NCBI GenBank assembly: GCA_034336665.1
Contig: CM067570.1
Coordinates: 17,360,502 to 17,424,501, forward strand
Origin: Luscinia megarhynchos
Lineage: Eukaryota > Chordata > Aves > Passeriformes > Turdidae
DNA: 64,000 bases
Direction: 5' to 3'
Each line of letters begins with the position of its first letter. The stretch's first letter is position 1. Shown piece by piece: positions 1 through 11,459 of the stretch. The position numbers were made by a program, and so were the translations under genes. A model generated the notes under the pieces. It searched no databases and was not told the DNA's origin. It saw only the letters and a program-made list of their open reading frames with translations.

Positions 1-3000
1 TCAGGAGTACAGGTTAGATCAGCACTGCCATTATTTCCACTGTTACTCACTATGTTCATTGTTAAATAAATTGTGATTCATGTTTCTCAACCACTATCAA
101 ACTAGAGTAAACTACCTATTCTTAAACTTAAAATGTTTATTGTACAATGTCACTTGAATCCATCAGCATGCATGCAAAAATGAATTATACCTGGCCAAAT
201 AGAGCAACTTAATAAGTGCCACATAAATTTAGAAAACAGAACACCATCGCCCAGTCTGGAACATACTTTCAAATATGAAAGTACACTTGAAAATAAAACT
301 CTTCCAAAACTGAAGCAAATAGTAATTTCTAGCTAAAAAGCTGCTGGGTTAAATATTTTATTAAAGATAGGGGGCAGGGAAATAAACTAAATTAATGATA
401 GAACTTATAAATTTCCTAGCATCCTAAAATGAGATCCATCCCCTTCACTTTACCATTGTGGTCTGCTTCAGAAGGGCCATTTGCCTATGAAATTCAGTTA
501 CTATTTACAACATGACACCATCTGAAATGTAAAACCATGATCAAAGTACAATAAAGTCCATAGAAATCACAGTTTGTATACAGCTACTCAGTCTTCAACT
601 GAAGAATTTTCTCTTTCCCTCTCTCATACAAATGCATTTTGCCTTCAACTGCACCTAGAATAAGTACATTTTCCAGGGCTATTTGACTCACAACTTAGCC
701 AGACTACACTAACTGATAGCACTTATTTTCTTGGAAAGCATGTTTTCTGGGCACTGACAAGCACAATTTTTCTGAGTGCAGGGCCCAGCACTAGGGTGGG
801 GGGGGGGAAAATCAAAATTTGCCACTTATTAAAATAAATGTCCTTGATGCTTTGTGCAGACAAAAATACTCTCCCCTTAACCCCCCAAGTCCATTAACTT
901 TAGGAGAGCAGTTCTGCAGTTTGCTGGTCTCCTATGATGCCCTTTTCACAGCAACATGATAAGCTCTCGATACACAAGGAGCTGTTCTTTGTAGCTTAAT
1001 GTAGGATATATGGTAACTTCTTACCTTCTTAACCCTCTGGGATTCCCAGGATTTGTATACTGTGTGTTTTCCTTATCTGTTTTTCTAAGAGTTCCACCTA
1101 GAATTTAAGAATTTATAAATTTATTATCTTTCCCAGGCTTAGTCAATAGATAAGAATTGCACTTTAACTTTCCTTCACAGTTTTTTGTCTTTTTTTTTTT
1201 TTATTTTATTGTCAAGATAGTTCAAGTTACTTGTTGCTCCAGGCTGTCTGTTAATTTGTTCATTCTTCCAGAGCTGGCATGCTTTACATATCCATGGGCA
1301 TAAATCATAGAGTGTTCCTGGTAACAGGAAGCATTTTAATTTAATCCGTAGAGTCTGAATTGAAGCAGGCAGCAGAGCCACAGCTTTACAGAAAACACAG
1401 CCACACTGCCTGCCTGGCCTGATAACTTTAAAGACAACTTCCAAATTCTTGTCCTAGTTTGTTTTAGTATGAATGCAAACATCAATATTGCTTTTTGGGA
1501 AATGGTCTTTTCATTCTTACCTAACTAGGAACAGAAAGTGGATACTCCTAAAAGCTTTATAAAGAAGTCCTGCTGTAGTTTTCACTAACAACAAACTAGA
1601 AATACCAGGTTGAATATTGAAGTGAGGCAGTCATTTCACATCATTTTTTCTTGAATGATTCCTCTTTAGAGTTGGGCTGCTTATCTTTGCAAACCTCTCA
1701 ATGCCTTCATTTGCCAATCTCCCTCTAAACTCCTTCCTTTCTTCTTCTGAATGTTTCTGTAAAATCTTGCCAATGCTTTTGGATCATATATACCAATGAT
1801 CTGATTGCACCATTATTTATTTTACTATTTCTTTGTTTCTTAATTTGTTTCTTACAAACACTAAAAGCATATGAGCATATGAGAGACTAGTTAGGCACCG
1901 TGTCACAGTGTCCCATTCCCCTTTCTGGTCAAGATCCAGAGTACATGATTGTATTCTGCTACTTGACATCAATTTGTCTGAAAGCACTTGCCTGCAGTTT
2001 CAACACTTCTCAAGTTAGGACACATCTATTCCCTAATATAACGAGTTCACTCAAGGAAAGCCACATTAAAATGCTCCTTAGATTAATTTGTACAGACTGT
2101 TTTCCATATGTTCCTTAAATACGACAGTAGGATTGAATTCAAAATGTCAACACATTTCACATTAATGAAATTTAAAAAAAGCTTATTCTAGTATATTTGG
2201 ATTCGGTTGAACTGAAACTGATTGAGAAATTAGAAAAGTGTTGGTAAAAAAATTACCTCTAGGGAGGGTACTTTAGGGGAAAATCTGCATCAGAGTGCTT
2301 GCAGAACTGACCAGAAGTGAAGGACTCTCTGCAATGAGGATGAACGAATGATTGATTGAATGAAACCTTCCTCTGCTCCATCAACAACACTAGTTTGTAT
2401 TGGGAACTTCTACTCTTCCTTGGTAAAACACACAGGCAGAGCAACTGTAATTTTTGAGTTCCTTCCTAGAGTTACTAGTACAGGAGCCTTCACAGCACTG
2501 TGGAAGCCAGGACAGGCCTGGGTGTAATTCTAGTTCTTTTTTGATATCTTATTATTCTTGCAATACATCTCCCATTTTACTTGGAAATTTACATAACTGT
2601 GAAGAGGATGAATGTCTTGCATATATGAGTAGGGAATAGGATACTCTTGGGTAAATCTGGCAAAGAAATACATTAATATTTGTAAAAAAGTATCATGGTT
2701 GTGAGATACCTGATTATATGATAGAGTTGTTCTCTGCTAACAAGCAAGCAGGCACTGTGGAAAACAGCTACAAGGCAATAAAGTGCCAGGCTCCCACATA
2801 AGAAGTCAGGCACATCAAGATTCTGTCCTGATAAACATGGCTGTGTGTAGCAGAAATACAGTGGCTCACCCTTAGCTAGTGCCAGATGACTTAAAAGAGT
2901 ATCTGCCCCACAGACAGCTCTTTTTTCAGAAGAACATTTAAGGCACAGGAATAATTAGTGTCTACTCTCCAAAAGGTTTGGCCCATGACTACAGCTGGGC

Positions 3001-4379
3001 TTCACTGGTTTCATGTGGGCAAACAAGGAACTGGGTCAGAAGAGAGGGGCAGAGCCTTCTTTAGATTAACTGTTAAAGCAAGGAGGTCCAGCTTTTCCCC
3101 TGCAAGCAACTGGGACCACCTCTGACTAATCACTGACTCTGGATTGCTCACAACTCCAGAAAAGATCACACAAAGGTATTAGAAAAAGGGAAACAGGACA
3201 AGACACAAAACCCAGGTTCATGAGGCTACACAATACCTGGCAATTTTGAGGACACCAACATAGCTGTGCCCTTGTGCATAGTACTGAGTGTGGACACCTG
3301 CATCAGCTCAAAGGGACAGCAATGAGTGAGAGTGGTAACTGTGAAATTACCTCTCCAACACTTTCCAATACTCCGTGTATGAGCTTTCAACATAGTTGTG
3401 ATGCCACAGCCCCCACCTTGTCCTTTTAGAGTCTCATCCCTAATGAGTTCTTATTATATCTCAATGCACAGAAGCATCCTGCCCAGACATTGTATTGCTA
3501 AATTCTCTGGGCTTTCAGACAACCTGTGATGAAAGATAATTCAAGAAAGGAGAGTTATTTTAATGTTTGGAATCCCATATATTTAACAGCATTTCACTAC
3601 ATGTTATCACTCATCTAACACTGAGTTCTGTGTGAACTCAACAAAAGAGGAAAATAGGCAGAAGAGAAAAAAGGAAGAAGCGGGGTTTCTACTGCTCGTG
3701 CACAGAGTAGCAGGGGGTTTCAGTCAGGCTGAAAAGACAATGGCCTAAAGGAGAAGATGTGGCTGACTACCAAAGACTGTTGTATACATGGCACAGGCTT
3801 TGTACTCTTATTTCAGATGACAAGTAGAGTGGATGCTCAAAAAGACTAGCAGTCCAGGAGAGACAAAAAAGAGAACATATTAGAAGATCAAACATTTGAC
3901 AGCCACTGATATTACTGGGTCACACTTGCCCAGCACACACAACCTAGCTGATGACTGGTGTCTACAGACATAGCTGGGTTTAGCCTCCTCAGAACACACT
4001 TGAGTAAATACAAACAAATAAAAGGGATATTTGATTCAAGTACCTAAGGTAACAAGCTTCTTCTCTACACAAAAGCAGAGCAGTTTTGATGTGTGGGGAA
4101 TGAATCGTGACAGCTCAGACACTCAGACAGTGTCCCTCCAAGTGACGTCACCTGTGTGGCTGGTCCCCACTCTCCACAGTGTATATTAGTTTTCCTCCTT
4201 GTCTCAAGCTGTCACTTTAGGTTCATTTCACTGCAGTTGCCAAGCTATTGTAATGGGGGAAAGGAAAGAGATACTATCAGAGTGAAGCTGTATGACAGTG
4301 TAAGTCTGGTAATCAAAGTAAATTAAAGGAGATTTTATTTTTAAATCATCTCATCCACTTTCCTTTTTAGAAAGCGTCC
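1..4379. other. AT-rich noncoding stretch, no gene seen
   Basis: No frame of convincing length or composition is present; the open frames are 60-90 codons and low in complexity. A run of ten G lies at 798-807 and T-rich runs lie near 1190-1210. I recognise no transposon consensus and no RNA gene. This looks like intergenic or intronic sequence. Confidence 0.6.
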
Positions 4380-4475
4380 AAAAAACAAAAATCCCCAAAA
4401 CCAAAACCAAACAAACAAACCCATAATCCAATAGACAAAACCCAAAAAAACCCTGAAACCCAAAGCAAAATACCC
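4380..4475. repeat. A/C-rich low-complexity tract
   Basis: The plus strand is nearly all A and C, with irregular AAAAC, CAAAC and CCCAAA steps and almost no G or T. The complementary strand is TTTTGGGG-like. Similar tracts occur at 30708-30780 and 38409-38520, and in the opposite sense at 55318-55362. Two frames stay open across it on the minus strand, but they encode only F, W, G, L and V-rich low-complexity peptide and are not genes. Confidence 0.7.
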
Positions 4476-7427
4476 CACTAGAAGAAGCAAAAGCCCACTT
4501 GTAACTTCCAAGCCATTTGAAATAAGACTTAGCATTTTGAGCCATGTTCTACTCTGATTTGGGGCAGGGAAGGGTGGGGGGTGGTGTTAGTATAAAGGGA
4601 ACACATACTGTCCATGGGAGTGTGGAGACCTCTGCCAGCTGCAGTCCCATTTGCTTGCCTTCTTGCATCTACTGAAGGCCCAGAGGTGTCACTCCGTCTA
4701 GCCCAGGTAAAGACTAATCCATGAAGTCTGCTGTGTCCACTAGCAAAAAACCTGGGCTGGCTTTAGCAGTAACTAGAGAAGCATCATCTGTAACAGTACA
4801 GATCACCCCAGCAAGTTCTGCAGTGCGAGATGTTCCTCAGCTTTCCAAAGGAGACAGAGTACAACAGTGCTGTGGCCATCTGACAAACTATCCCCAGAGC
4901 ACGATCCAGGGGCAGCACCGGGAGCGTTTCAATTGAGCCACACGTAAGGATTTCATAACCTTCAAAGTACAGGTGTTCCATGGATTTCAACCAAACACTA
5001 TAAAGAAGCAAACACAAGGAAGGGAAGGCAATGAGAAGACAACAAAAATGTTGACCTTCAGCAGTTTATACAAAAGGGAGAGCGGACTGGCATCAACAAG
5101 AGACAAAAATACAAAGACCTACACAAACCTTGGGCAAAAGCATCAGCATCAGTGCCCAATCAAGCTAGAAGGAGTATTTTATCACTCCTAAATTTTACAT
5201 ACACTACCAACTACTCCCGCTACCATTTTTTCCACTACCTTTTTAAATTATCATCTTTAAGACTTGGTACAAGTCTCTAATACCTTTTTCAGCAAATTTC
5301 ATCTCCTGATGGGATATCTCCTGATATCCCAGCTGTAAGCAGCTACTCAGTTGATAGTCCTGAACTAAGTCTGTTCCCAGCATCCTGCTCTGAATGTATT
5401 CATCTGCATATCCACACTGTTAGAGTGCACACTTCTGAGGAATAGGTGCAGCTCTCCTGCCGAACCTGAGGCTTCAGATAATCAAAGAGATAGTAAGTAT
5501 GCCCAGATTAACACTGTTTTATGTGTGACATATGAAAATATACCTGAAACAAACTATAAAGCAAAAAACCACATGCCTGTTGCACTAACAACTAGCAATT
5601 TGGGCACTTTTGAAGGAAACAGTTGACAAACTGGAAAAACATACTTGTATCCTCCATGAATATTAAAAGTGGCTTTTTCCTGTTCAGTTTTCTGTAGCTG
5701 CTTAACTTGAGTGGACTGAGTTCAATCAAAGGAAATTGCAAAAGATTTGTAAAGAACAGAGAAGGAAAGATTAAAGAATTGCCCAGATAAGGAATATCTC
5801 TCAAAACACTGGCATGGGGTTTATGGCTAGAAAGAGGGACTCCCAATGCTAAACTTGAGAAGACGAAGATCAGAAAGCACTGATCTGTTAAAAAATCCTG
5901 TCCTATAGACAGGGAAGCATTTTGGGGTGAAGTAGAAAAGACAGTCCAGAGTGAGATAAAACTGTCAGCCTGGAAAATTCAGAAGTAATCAGAACAGCTT
6001 GTAAAGAAAAGCAAGTTGCTCCTCCTGGCTCAGGTGAGAACAACAAGGTGGTGCTGAGCTGTGGATAGCCAGGGAAACTTTGGTATGTGGATGTGGGTGA
6101 CCCCCTGCTTTGTACTTTGGTATGCTGAAAAGTTGCTTGGGGGTCCTTTTAATGAGAGCTACTCTTCCAGGCTTCAAAAGATAAAGGAGAGCCCATGCCT
6201 GGACCTGTAAAAGTAGTTACTGGTTGGTACTCATGGGATTACAACACAGGGCCTGACCTGAGAGCCAGTGGATTAAGGGATTCCACTCCCAGAGAAGTAA
6301 TGACCTGGAATGGACCAAAGGGGAGAGAGGAGAGAGACATACTAGTTTTGGTAGGTCTCAAGCCACAGAGCAGCATCTGCTCAAGAGTACAGAAAGGCAT
6401 GGATTGAAACATTCAAAACCATGTTTCTGGGGAAAAGAAAAAAGAAAAAGAAAAAGTATTACTGTTTTTAATTTTTTGTGAGAAAAAAAGAGGAATTATT
6501 ATTTTCAAGACATTCTGAGCATTGAGGATAGATAGATGTACTGTCTGTTTCTCATTCACTGATATTGACTTTAATTGGAGTAGAAGTCTCTACATAGTCA
6601 CAAATAACTATTAGATCAGAGAGGATAAAATAGCATGATAAGGAAATATTGGAAGTATAATTACAAGAATAAATCTAAAAATCTCTTTTCCTATAATGCA
6701 GCTAGTAGATTACTCAATTAGAAGTTGTGTCAAATTGCTTACCATTGATTGCAAATGGCTTGCCAATTTTGCTGACATGAAATGCTAAAGCAAGTGCCAT
6801 TCACCAGTGGTGCAACAGGAAAACTGGCCTCATAGCATCATGTGAACATGCTCTTGCATTAAACAGAGCCAAAATCTGGTCAAATGTGAGGAAGAAAAGC
6901 ACATAAGAATTCTCAGATGTTTGTTTCATTTAATCGTTGTGTCTCCTTTTATTGATGGCCTATGCAGAAGTCTTGTGGCCAAAGACTTTCAGCATTTTAG
7001 CAAATGCAAGCCCAAGTAAAAAGATCTCAAAGTGAGTATAAATTGAAGAAATCTGCTAATAGTTGACTGAATTATTAGAGAATGTCTATTGAGGCACCAC
7101 CTGTATGTACAGGGATCTGGACACAGGCAGATACAATCTCACCTATTAAGAAAAATAGAAAGGAAAACTCAGCAAATGAGTTAAGAAACCTATCATGCTG
7201 TACTAACAGATTTACAATTTATGATCAGAAAGTAGTTTACAGCTAAACCAAGGGGTTTATGGCAAATCAATACAAAATAGTTTTATAAGCTGGTTGAAAA
7301 ATCCTTCCCATTTACAAACAAAAGTTAAACAAGTCATTTCACAAATACTTGACAATCAGGAAGTAAGTTTAGTAACACCTCAATAACCTGATCAACCCTG
7401 CATTCACAACACAATGAACACCTTTAC
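4476..7427. other. Noncoding stretch, no gene seen
   Basis: Mixed AT-rich sequence with slightly GC-richer patches near 4620-4960 and 6000-6400. A donor-like CAG followed by GTGAGA occurs at 6031 on the plus strand and a CAG/GTAAAG at about 4707, but neither has a matching acceptor and an open exon. No repeat family was recognised. Confidence 0.5.
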
Positions 7428-7566
7428 CATTTGTGACGAGCCCTTGAATGAGCTTGAGTTCTGACATAGGCAGCATCCCAGAAAGCACCAGAAGTATGCC
7501 AAGAGCCCTGCAAGGCGCAGATTCCCCAGCCGGGGACAAGAGACACGCAGCAACCAGCCGTCCTGG
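7428..7566 (-). other. Candidate exon, unidentified (weak)
   Basis: On the minus strand a strong acceptor (a long T/C-rich tract ending in TTTTAG, with its AG at 7568-7567) precedes a 139-base GC-richer segment. The segment ends at a donor-like ATG/GTAAAGG, with its GT at 7427-7426. The first frame is open throughout and would encode about 46 residues (for example SPAGESAPCRALGILLVLSG in the middle). I do not recognise the peptide. The other minus-strand frame is also open, as part of a 267-codon frame spanning 7404-8207, so openness is weak evidence. The exon would end in phase 1. It may equally be a chance pairing of splice-like sites in a GC-rich patch. Confidence 0.15.
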
Positions 7567-8000
7567 CTAAAAGAGAGGAAAAACAAACTCCTCCCCAAAG
7601 AGGAGCATCCTCCTGTGTATGCCATAGCCTTGTGGCACGCAGCCTTTCCTCCAGACTTGGGCTCAGGCCAGAAAGTTTTCAGCGACAAAGTTACAGTTGG
7701 AGCATGAAAAGTCTTTTTGTCAGACTCTGAGTGAGGACTGCCTGGCTGTTCTCTCCCTGCCTTTCTCAGTCTCCCCTGTTGATCAAGCCCTGCTGGCTGG
7801 GTTTTCCTCCCCAGCCATCCCCTCATTACAGAAGTTTTCCTAGGCAGTGCCAGCTGCCCTCCAGGGAGGCACATCCTCTCTCCCTCCAGGAAATCCTCTG
7901 CTCTCTGTGGTAGCCAGGACAAGACAGAGGAGGTGGCTTCCCCACTGCCTACAGCACAGCCATCTTCCAGAAGGGTCAAAATGCAATGACATACAGCAGA
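7567..8000. other. GC-elevated block of unknown nature
   Basis: This block is clearly richer in G and C than its surroundings and lies inside a 267-codon open frame on the minus strand (7404-8207). The frame changes character from AT-rich, F/I-rich sequence at its start to G/R/S-rich sequence here, which is unlike one continuous exon. A second good minus-strand acceptor (pyrimidine tract ending in CCACAG) lies near 7915, with no convincing donor after it. It could be an exonic remnant, an old unrecognised repeat, or chance. Confidence 0.3.
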
Positions 8001-10222
8001 CAAAAAGAATGTCAACCACTTCATATTTCCAAAGAAAATGTCATCTCCAAGGATTGTAAGATTAATGGTTATTGCCCTGAAGCCAAGAAAGGAGAAATTT
8101 AAGACCAAATCAGAATCAGAAACAATTATATTGAAATGTGATATTGAGAATGAAATATGAGATATTCCTGACCAGAAGAATAACCTGCTTTCCTGGCATA
8201 AGAACAAGAAGGATTTCAGAAAAACTTAAATTTAGAAAAGAAGATTCTTGCCTTGTTTTAAAAGCATGTTTTTACTTAACTCGTGTCTACTCATGTATAC
8301 AACAGTACCTACTTTCTTCTTTATCTTATTTGCACTCTTATCTACATGGTTACATATTCATTCTTTATTCTGTATCTTGTTCTGTATAGATAAGATTTTT
8401 AATTGCAGTCAGGCATAGTACCACTTCAAAGGCAAATACCCTCATTTTTTTATATTATTTTTTATATTTATCAAGATTTATTTGGGAAAGTAACCTGAAT
8501 CAATATACTTGGGATTTTAAACAGTAAATAGGGTGATGCTTAGAATACTTTTTCTGAAACTTAACTGGTTGAAGTATTTATTGCTATGTGTACCTAGGAA
8601 GGGTAAATCTCCTGGGAAGGAGAGCATTTGTTGTGCTGAGAATATCCATATTTTGGGAATTATACAAAACCCCATGGAAGGGAGAATGCAAATTAGAACC
8701 CACCTGTATGTCTGGCTCTCACAGGCATTATTGTACAAAGGTTTTCCATAATTTGTTTTACATATTTAGAGCCAAATACACCAATCCACTTGCAGACATA
8801 GGCAGAAGTCCACTGAAGTAAATGATTGTGGATCTCCTTACAACACCAGTGAATTTGGTTCTTACATATACAATTTTATTTCTCCTCGAAGCTAAAAATA
8901 CCTTTATATTTCAAGACTAGCCTTTATTTGAGTTTACATCCCTTAGGACCAACACACAGAAGAGCAGTGAACAGGCTGGAGGGGCTTTAGTGAACAGAGA
9001 ACTCACAAAATGTGATCACAATGTGCTTTACAGCATGAGTAAATCCCAAGGGATCCCCCACATACAATTCCTAAATACTGAGAATGTTTAAGCTATCTGT
9101 TAATCTATGGAAATGTGAGTTTTGAGCACTGATAAATTTGGACTGCCAAGAATAAACTCACTTTAAAATGCCAGTGGTTTTTTTTCCCAGAGAAAAAAAA
9201 TCATGAGAATATCCTTTTCTAAATTTCATACACAATAATTACTATGTATCTTGCTCCCTGCACATTCAAATTGCTTGAAATAAGTTGTCAAAGTAAATTG
9301 CCTATTCTTTCAATATTGGTAAATTATTCTTCTATTGTGGGTTCTTAGCTTGATAATTTAAGATACAATAATTTTCATTTACTTAGTTTCTTTGAGAATT
9401 TTGGAACAAACTACTAAGCCATTTCTTCTAGAAACCTATTAGGTAATTATTATCATAAGGAGAATTAGTCTGGTTGAATTTAAGAGGAAAGAATTGATGA
9501 TTATGAGATGGAGGTGAAGAGAAAAGAAACTATGAAGTAAGGTTACTGGGATGTGAAAAATCTCTGAGTCATAATAGACATGGCCCATATGGTAACTTGA
9601 TTGTATTCTTCCTTCTCTGTAAATCAGTAGTATTTTATGTGAAATCACTGTCATTACATTAGCAGGAAGAAATCAGAATTATGCTAACAGGATAGTGCTG
9701 CTGAGAGGACAAGGTCCCCTTCCATTGGCCTATCACAAGCTGCTTATTCTTTTCGGCTCAGGTATTTGTGGATTTGCAGGGTTCTTAGCAGCCACCTTCA
9801 GAACACAAGCCCCTGCACACAGGACCACTGTGTGGTAACCATGGTCCTCTGACCCATGCCAAACTTCCACATCTGACTAGACCAATTTTCCTTATATTAA
9901 CAAAAAAAAAAAAAAAAAGAGAAAGAGATATTGGGGAGTAAAAGACAGCTCACTGTAAGGAAAAACTACCTTAGCAATATAAATAACAAAAAAGACCCTT
10001 CACATCCATGAAGGAAATTTGACTTTTTTAAAAAACCAGAAAGCTCTTGACAATACAGCTGCTTCCCATATGCATATTGTGTCCAGGTTAATGAGTCCTT
10101 TCTTTGGGGAACAACTCAGTTTCAGGCCTGTTGTTGGAAGAAAATCAATTTGTTGCTTGTGCAACGTGTAAGAGAGATCACCTATGTACTGAGCAAGAAC
10201 TTAGACAAAATTACTTTAGTAG
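8001..10222. other. AT-rich noncoding stretch, no gene seen
   Basis: There are no credible coding frames. A 17-base A run lies at 9902-9918, followed by AG-rich sequence. The 240 bases before it (about 9660-9900) are slightly GC-richer, which superficially resembles a retrocopy tail, but I recognise no source gene. Confidence 0.55.
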
Positions 10223-10254
10223 AGATTATTTGATACTTTCAGATTATTTGATAC
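10223..10254 (+). repeat. 14-bp direct duplication, period 18
   Basis: The 14-mer AGATTATTTGATAC occurs at 10223-10236 and again, identically, at 10241-10254. It sits about 20 bases upstream of the SINE at 10277. It is probably a small local duplication. It is not a target-site duplication of the SINE, because no matching copy follows the SINE. Confidence 0.75.
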
Positions 10255-10276
10255 CTCTCCTGACAAAGACTTGACT

Positions 10277-10412
10277 CTGAGATTAGCTCAGCTGGTCAGA
10301 GCTGGTGCTAAGAACACCATGGTTGTGAGTTCATACCCTGCATGGGCCATTTTCTTACAAGTTGGACTTGATGATCCTTTTCTGTCCCTTCCAGCTCGGA
10401 ATATTCTGTAAT
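10277..10412 (+). mobile_element. tRNA-derived, CR1-tailed SINE (TguSINE1-like)
   Basis: The 5' half resembles a tRNA gene of the isoleucine type. It has a box-A-like TTAGCTCAGCTGGTCAGAG at about 10283-10301, a degenerate anticodon region (GTGCTAAGAACACC), a box-B-like GAGTTCATACC, and an acceptor-stem-like end TGCATGGGCCAT near 10350. The 3' half (about 10362-10412) is a CR1 LINE 3' tail running GTTGGACTTGATGATCC, then GTCCCTTCCAGCTCGGAATA. The same tail occurs, on the opposite strand, at the 3' end of the CR1 copy at 44473. This composite structure is that of the passerine SINE family first described in zebra finch, mobilised by the CR1 reverse transcriptase. Box B is mutated, so this copy is old and probably not transcribed by RNA polymerase III. 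It is a SINE, not a functional tRNA gene. Confidence 0.85.
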
Positions 10413-10518
10413 TTGGCTCAATGCTCCACTCACAACTATGGTCCAAACAGCTCTTCAGTTTGCTCCTAGCACATAATGGCACCCCAGGGATTCTCCAAGA
10501 GGCAGCCACCCTACAGTG

Positions 10519-10534
10519 TATACATACAAATATA

Positions 10535-10570
<36 letters not shown>

Positions 10571-10600
10571 TACATATGTATACACTCACTCACACACACA
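10519..10600. repeat. ATGT/AT/CA compound microsatellite
   Basis: Alternating TA steps are followed by about seven TATG units, then TACA and CACA steps. The tract begins about 100 bases downstream of the SINE. It explains the Y/V/C/M-rich open frames of 76-107 codons on both strands here, which are not genes. Confidence 0.9.
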
Positions 10601-11459
10601 TCCTGGGTCCCATGTATGGATGGACAAGAATACTTCTTACAACTGCCTTAGCACTGCAGCTGCACACAAGCAGGTAGGAAATGCTCATATTGTGATGCAA
10701 AACAAAATGTTTTCTGAAAGTAAAAAAAATGCAGAGAGACGTGGTGTGGTAACAGGAGAGGTAGCTAGAAATACTGAGGATTTAGAAAAACTTCACTGAG
10801 AATGGAGAAGCCAAGTAACTTCTTCACTACTCATATTCTTGCAGAAAAAAAAAAGAAAATTATTATTTCAACTAAAACTATTTTAGCCTTACAGCTAAAA
10901 CACAGGTCTCTAAATGTATGCACAGGAAAGCATACACATAGTATATACAGCCATCTAGGTTTCTTTGTGGTCTTTGTTAGGTTTCTGATAATGACACTGA
11001 TCAGAGGCCTGATTTTTGATTATAAAAGGAGGGTAGCATTTGCTTAAATCACATGTTACATATTAGATCAAACAGAAATAAGCCCTCACTTTGGCTCTAT
11101 TTCTGGTAATAAGGTTAAAAGGGTGTACAATTTTTCTTGTTGAAACCAAAGCAATCGAAAAGCAAAAATTACTACAAAACTGGGAAAAAAAGTAGAAATA
11201 TGTTTTTAATACAAGTCTTTGTTATTTGTAAATCTGAAAGAGAATCCAGACACTACTTTCTGAGGGACTGTGGGAGAAGGTGGGTGCAGGCCTAAGTCTC
11301 TTGCTGTTTTAGCCTCTGAGCAAGACTTGTGAAGATTTTCTTAGCATAGAAACCAGATCAGGTTTAACTGATGGTAAAAATAGTAATTCCACATAACTTT
11401 GCTGAAGTTAAGCATAAACAGTGGAATTGCGGAAGTGAACGGAAAGCAAGAAAAACCCC
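10601..11459. other. AT-rich noncoding flank of the CpG island
   Basis: The sequence is AT-rich with several A runs and no credible coding frame. Composition changes sharply to GC-rich at about 11460. Confidence 0.5.

Noticed and set aside
9660..9918. Processed retrocopy ending in a 17-base A run
   Set aside because: No source gene, polyadenylation signal or target-site duplication was recognisable. The A run alone is a common microsatellite.
10277..10352. Apparent tRNA gene
   Set aside because: The tRNA-like part is fused to a CR1 tail, has a degenerate anticodon loop and box B, and fits a SINE head.
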